Of a DNA stretch of 6,209 nt, positions 5,292 to 6,209 are shown piece by piece (the first letter of the stretch is position 1; each line of letters opens with the position of its first letter). Made by a program: the position numbers and the translations under genes. Under the pieces are notes generated by a model. It did no database searches. It saw only the letters and a program-made list of their open reading frames with translations, and was not told where the DNA came from. Location of the stretch: positions 5,470 through 11,678 of the forward strand of contig DJAA01000052.1 of NCBI GenBank assembly GCA_002428085.1, read 5' to 3'. The DNA comes from Sulfurimonas sp. UBA6014. GTDB taxonomy: Bacteria > Campylobacterota > Campylobacteria > Campylobacterales > Sulfurimonadaceae.

Positions 5292-6209
5292 ATGACTTCA
5301 ATCACAAACTATCTCAACAATGTAAACAGACTTTTTCAAACTGGAAATGCAAGAGAACATAGTTACAGAGGTGATTTGCAGCATCTTTTAAATGTAATCA
5401 TAAACGACAAAGATATAGTTGTCACAAACGAACCCGCTAGAATCATAAATGTTGGTGCGCCTGATTATAGCATCACGAAAAAAGATATTCCCATCGGCTA
5501 CATCGAGGCAAAAGACATTGACAAGCCACTTGAGAGCAAAGAGTACAAAGAGCAGTTTGAACGGTACAAAAATGCCCTTGACAACCTGATTATTACCGAT
5601 TATTTGGATTTTTGGTTTTATAAAAATGGGGAGCTTACCAATAAAGTACAAATAGCAAAAATACACAACAATCAAATCGTGCCGCAACCTGAAAATTTTT
5701 CTCTTTTTATAAATAATATTCTTAGTTTTACAACCTTTGTAACTCAGTCCATCACAAGTTCAAGCAAACTAGCCAAAATGATGGCGGGAAAAGCAAGGCT
5801 TCTTGAGAGTGTCATCGAAAAAGCGATTTTGAGTGATGAACAAAGTGAGGCAAACAACAGTTTGCGAGGGCAACTAGATGTTTTCAGGCAAACGCTTATA
5901 GCAGACATCACCCCTCAAAGTTTTGCAGATATTTATGCTCAAACTATTGCTTATGGTATGTTTACGGCAAGGCTTCATGATAAAACTCTTCATGATTTTT
6001 CAAGACAAGAGGCGCAGTATCTCATCCCAAAATCAAATCCTTTTTTGCGAGGACTTTTTAATTATATCGGTGGTGCGGATTGTGATGATAGGCTTATTTG
6101 GATCATTGATAGTTTAGCAGAGATTTTTTTGGCTACAAATATAGAAAAACTCTTTGTCGATTATGGACAAAAATCAGGACTAAACGATCCAGTCATACAT
6201 TTTTATGAG
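5292..6209 (+). CDS. Type IIG/ISP-like restriction-modification enzyme, N-terminal part
   Basis: The frame opened by the ATG at 5292 has no stop to the window end, giving 306 codons of a longer protein. Residues 1-120 look like an Mrr-type PD-(D/E)xK nuclease domain: E22 in an early helix (REHSYRGDL), D58 in GAPDYS, and E72-A-K74 in GYIEAKD, the expected metal-binding and catalytic set. After it comes a helical connector: MMAGKARLLESVIEKAI (about 164-180), then PQSFADIYAQTIAYGMFTAR (about 206-225), typical of the segment before the gamma-class N6-adenine methyltransferase in single-chain nuclease-methyltransferases. The last residues, DPVIHFYE, are where such proteins usually enter methyltransferase motif X. 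The methyltransferase and target-recognition domains are therefore inferred. No helicase motif lies between nuclease and connector, favouring Type IIG over LlaGI/LlaBIII-like Type ISP. Predicted to cut unmodified foreign DNA and methylate its own site. It sits 21 bp behind rpoN in the same direction, an unusual address that suggests insertion. Specificity and intactness cannot be judged. Confidence 0.85.
   Translation, partial: MTSITNYLNNVNRLFQTGNAREHSYRGDLQHLLNVIINDKDIVVTNEPARIINVGAPDYSITKKDIPIGYIEAKDIDKPLESKEYKEQFERYKNALDNLIITDYLDFWFYKNGELTNKVQIAKIHNNQIVPQPENFSLFINNILSFTTFVTQSITSSSKLAKMMAGKARLLESVIEKAILSDEQSEANNSLRGQLDVFRQTLIADITPQSFADIYAQTIAYGMFTARLHDKTLHDFSRQEAQYLIPKSNPFLRGLFNYIGGADCDDRLIWIIDSLAEIFLATNIEKLFVDYGQKSGLNDPVIHFYE

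Noticed and set aside
5388..5687. 99-residue minus-strand frame with hydrophobic stretches opposite the restriction-modification gene
   Set aside because: It lies wholly within the 306-codon plus-strand frame that has recognisable nuclease motifs; the hydrophobic look comes from antisense of Lys/Asn/Asp codons.
5923..6117. 64-residue plus-strand frame
   Set aside because: It is a +1-type shadow inside the restriction-modification gene, whose own frame keeps family-like sequence throughout this stretch.

Overview
The window looks like chromosomal DNA from a Campylobacterota (epsilonproteobacterial) species, probably a free-living, Sulfurimonas-like sulfur/hydrogen oxidiser. That placement is inferred from three things: AT-rich, densely packed coding; the gene order S4-protein / tsaE / lptB / rpoN, which I recall from Campylobacter jejuni (Cj0667-Cj0670); and the style of the c-type cytochrome lipoprotein. 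No rRNA, tRNA, CRISPR array or insertion sequence was seen.

Left part, minus strand (1-1425). An OmpR-type response regulator (757-1425, TTG start) is followed on the same strand, 53 bp later, by a secreted lipoprotein with two CXXCH haem-binding motifs (703 down to the window edge). The lipoprotein has a low-complexity acidic linker and runs off the window inside a Thr-Pro repeat. No histidine kinase gene is next to the regulator within the window.

Middle (1426-1641). A 216-bp divergent intergenic region holds a good extended -10 promoter for the regulator, a weaker rightward promoter candidate and one imperfect hairpin.

Right part, plus strand (1642-6209). A tightly packed rightward operon comprises a small S4 RNA-binding protein (RqcP/Hsp15-like), trpD, tsaE, lptB and rpoN. 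Junctions are 4-bp ATGA overlaps (S4/trpD and trpD/tsaE), a 14-bp overlap (tsaE/lptB) and a 3-bp gap (lptB/rpoN), so translational coupling is likely. The products are mostly housekeeping: translation quality control, tryptophan synthesis, t6A tRNA modification, LPS transport and sigma-54. trpD is the functional outsider.

Only 21 bp after rpoN, with its own ribosome binding site and no terminator in between, a long open frame starts at 5292 and stays open to the window end (306 codons). It carries an N-terminal PD-(D/E)xK nuclease motif and the helical region that precedes the methyltransferase in single-chain Type IIG/ISP-like restriction-modification enzymes. This is the main accessory element of the window. 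It is cut off before its methyltransferase and target-recognition parts.

Nothing here can be called a new system from sequence alone. The two places worth following are the nuclease-methyltransferase gene placed behind rpoN, and the regulator paired with a dihaem lipoprotein.
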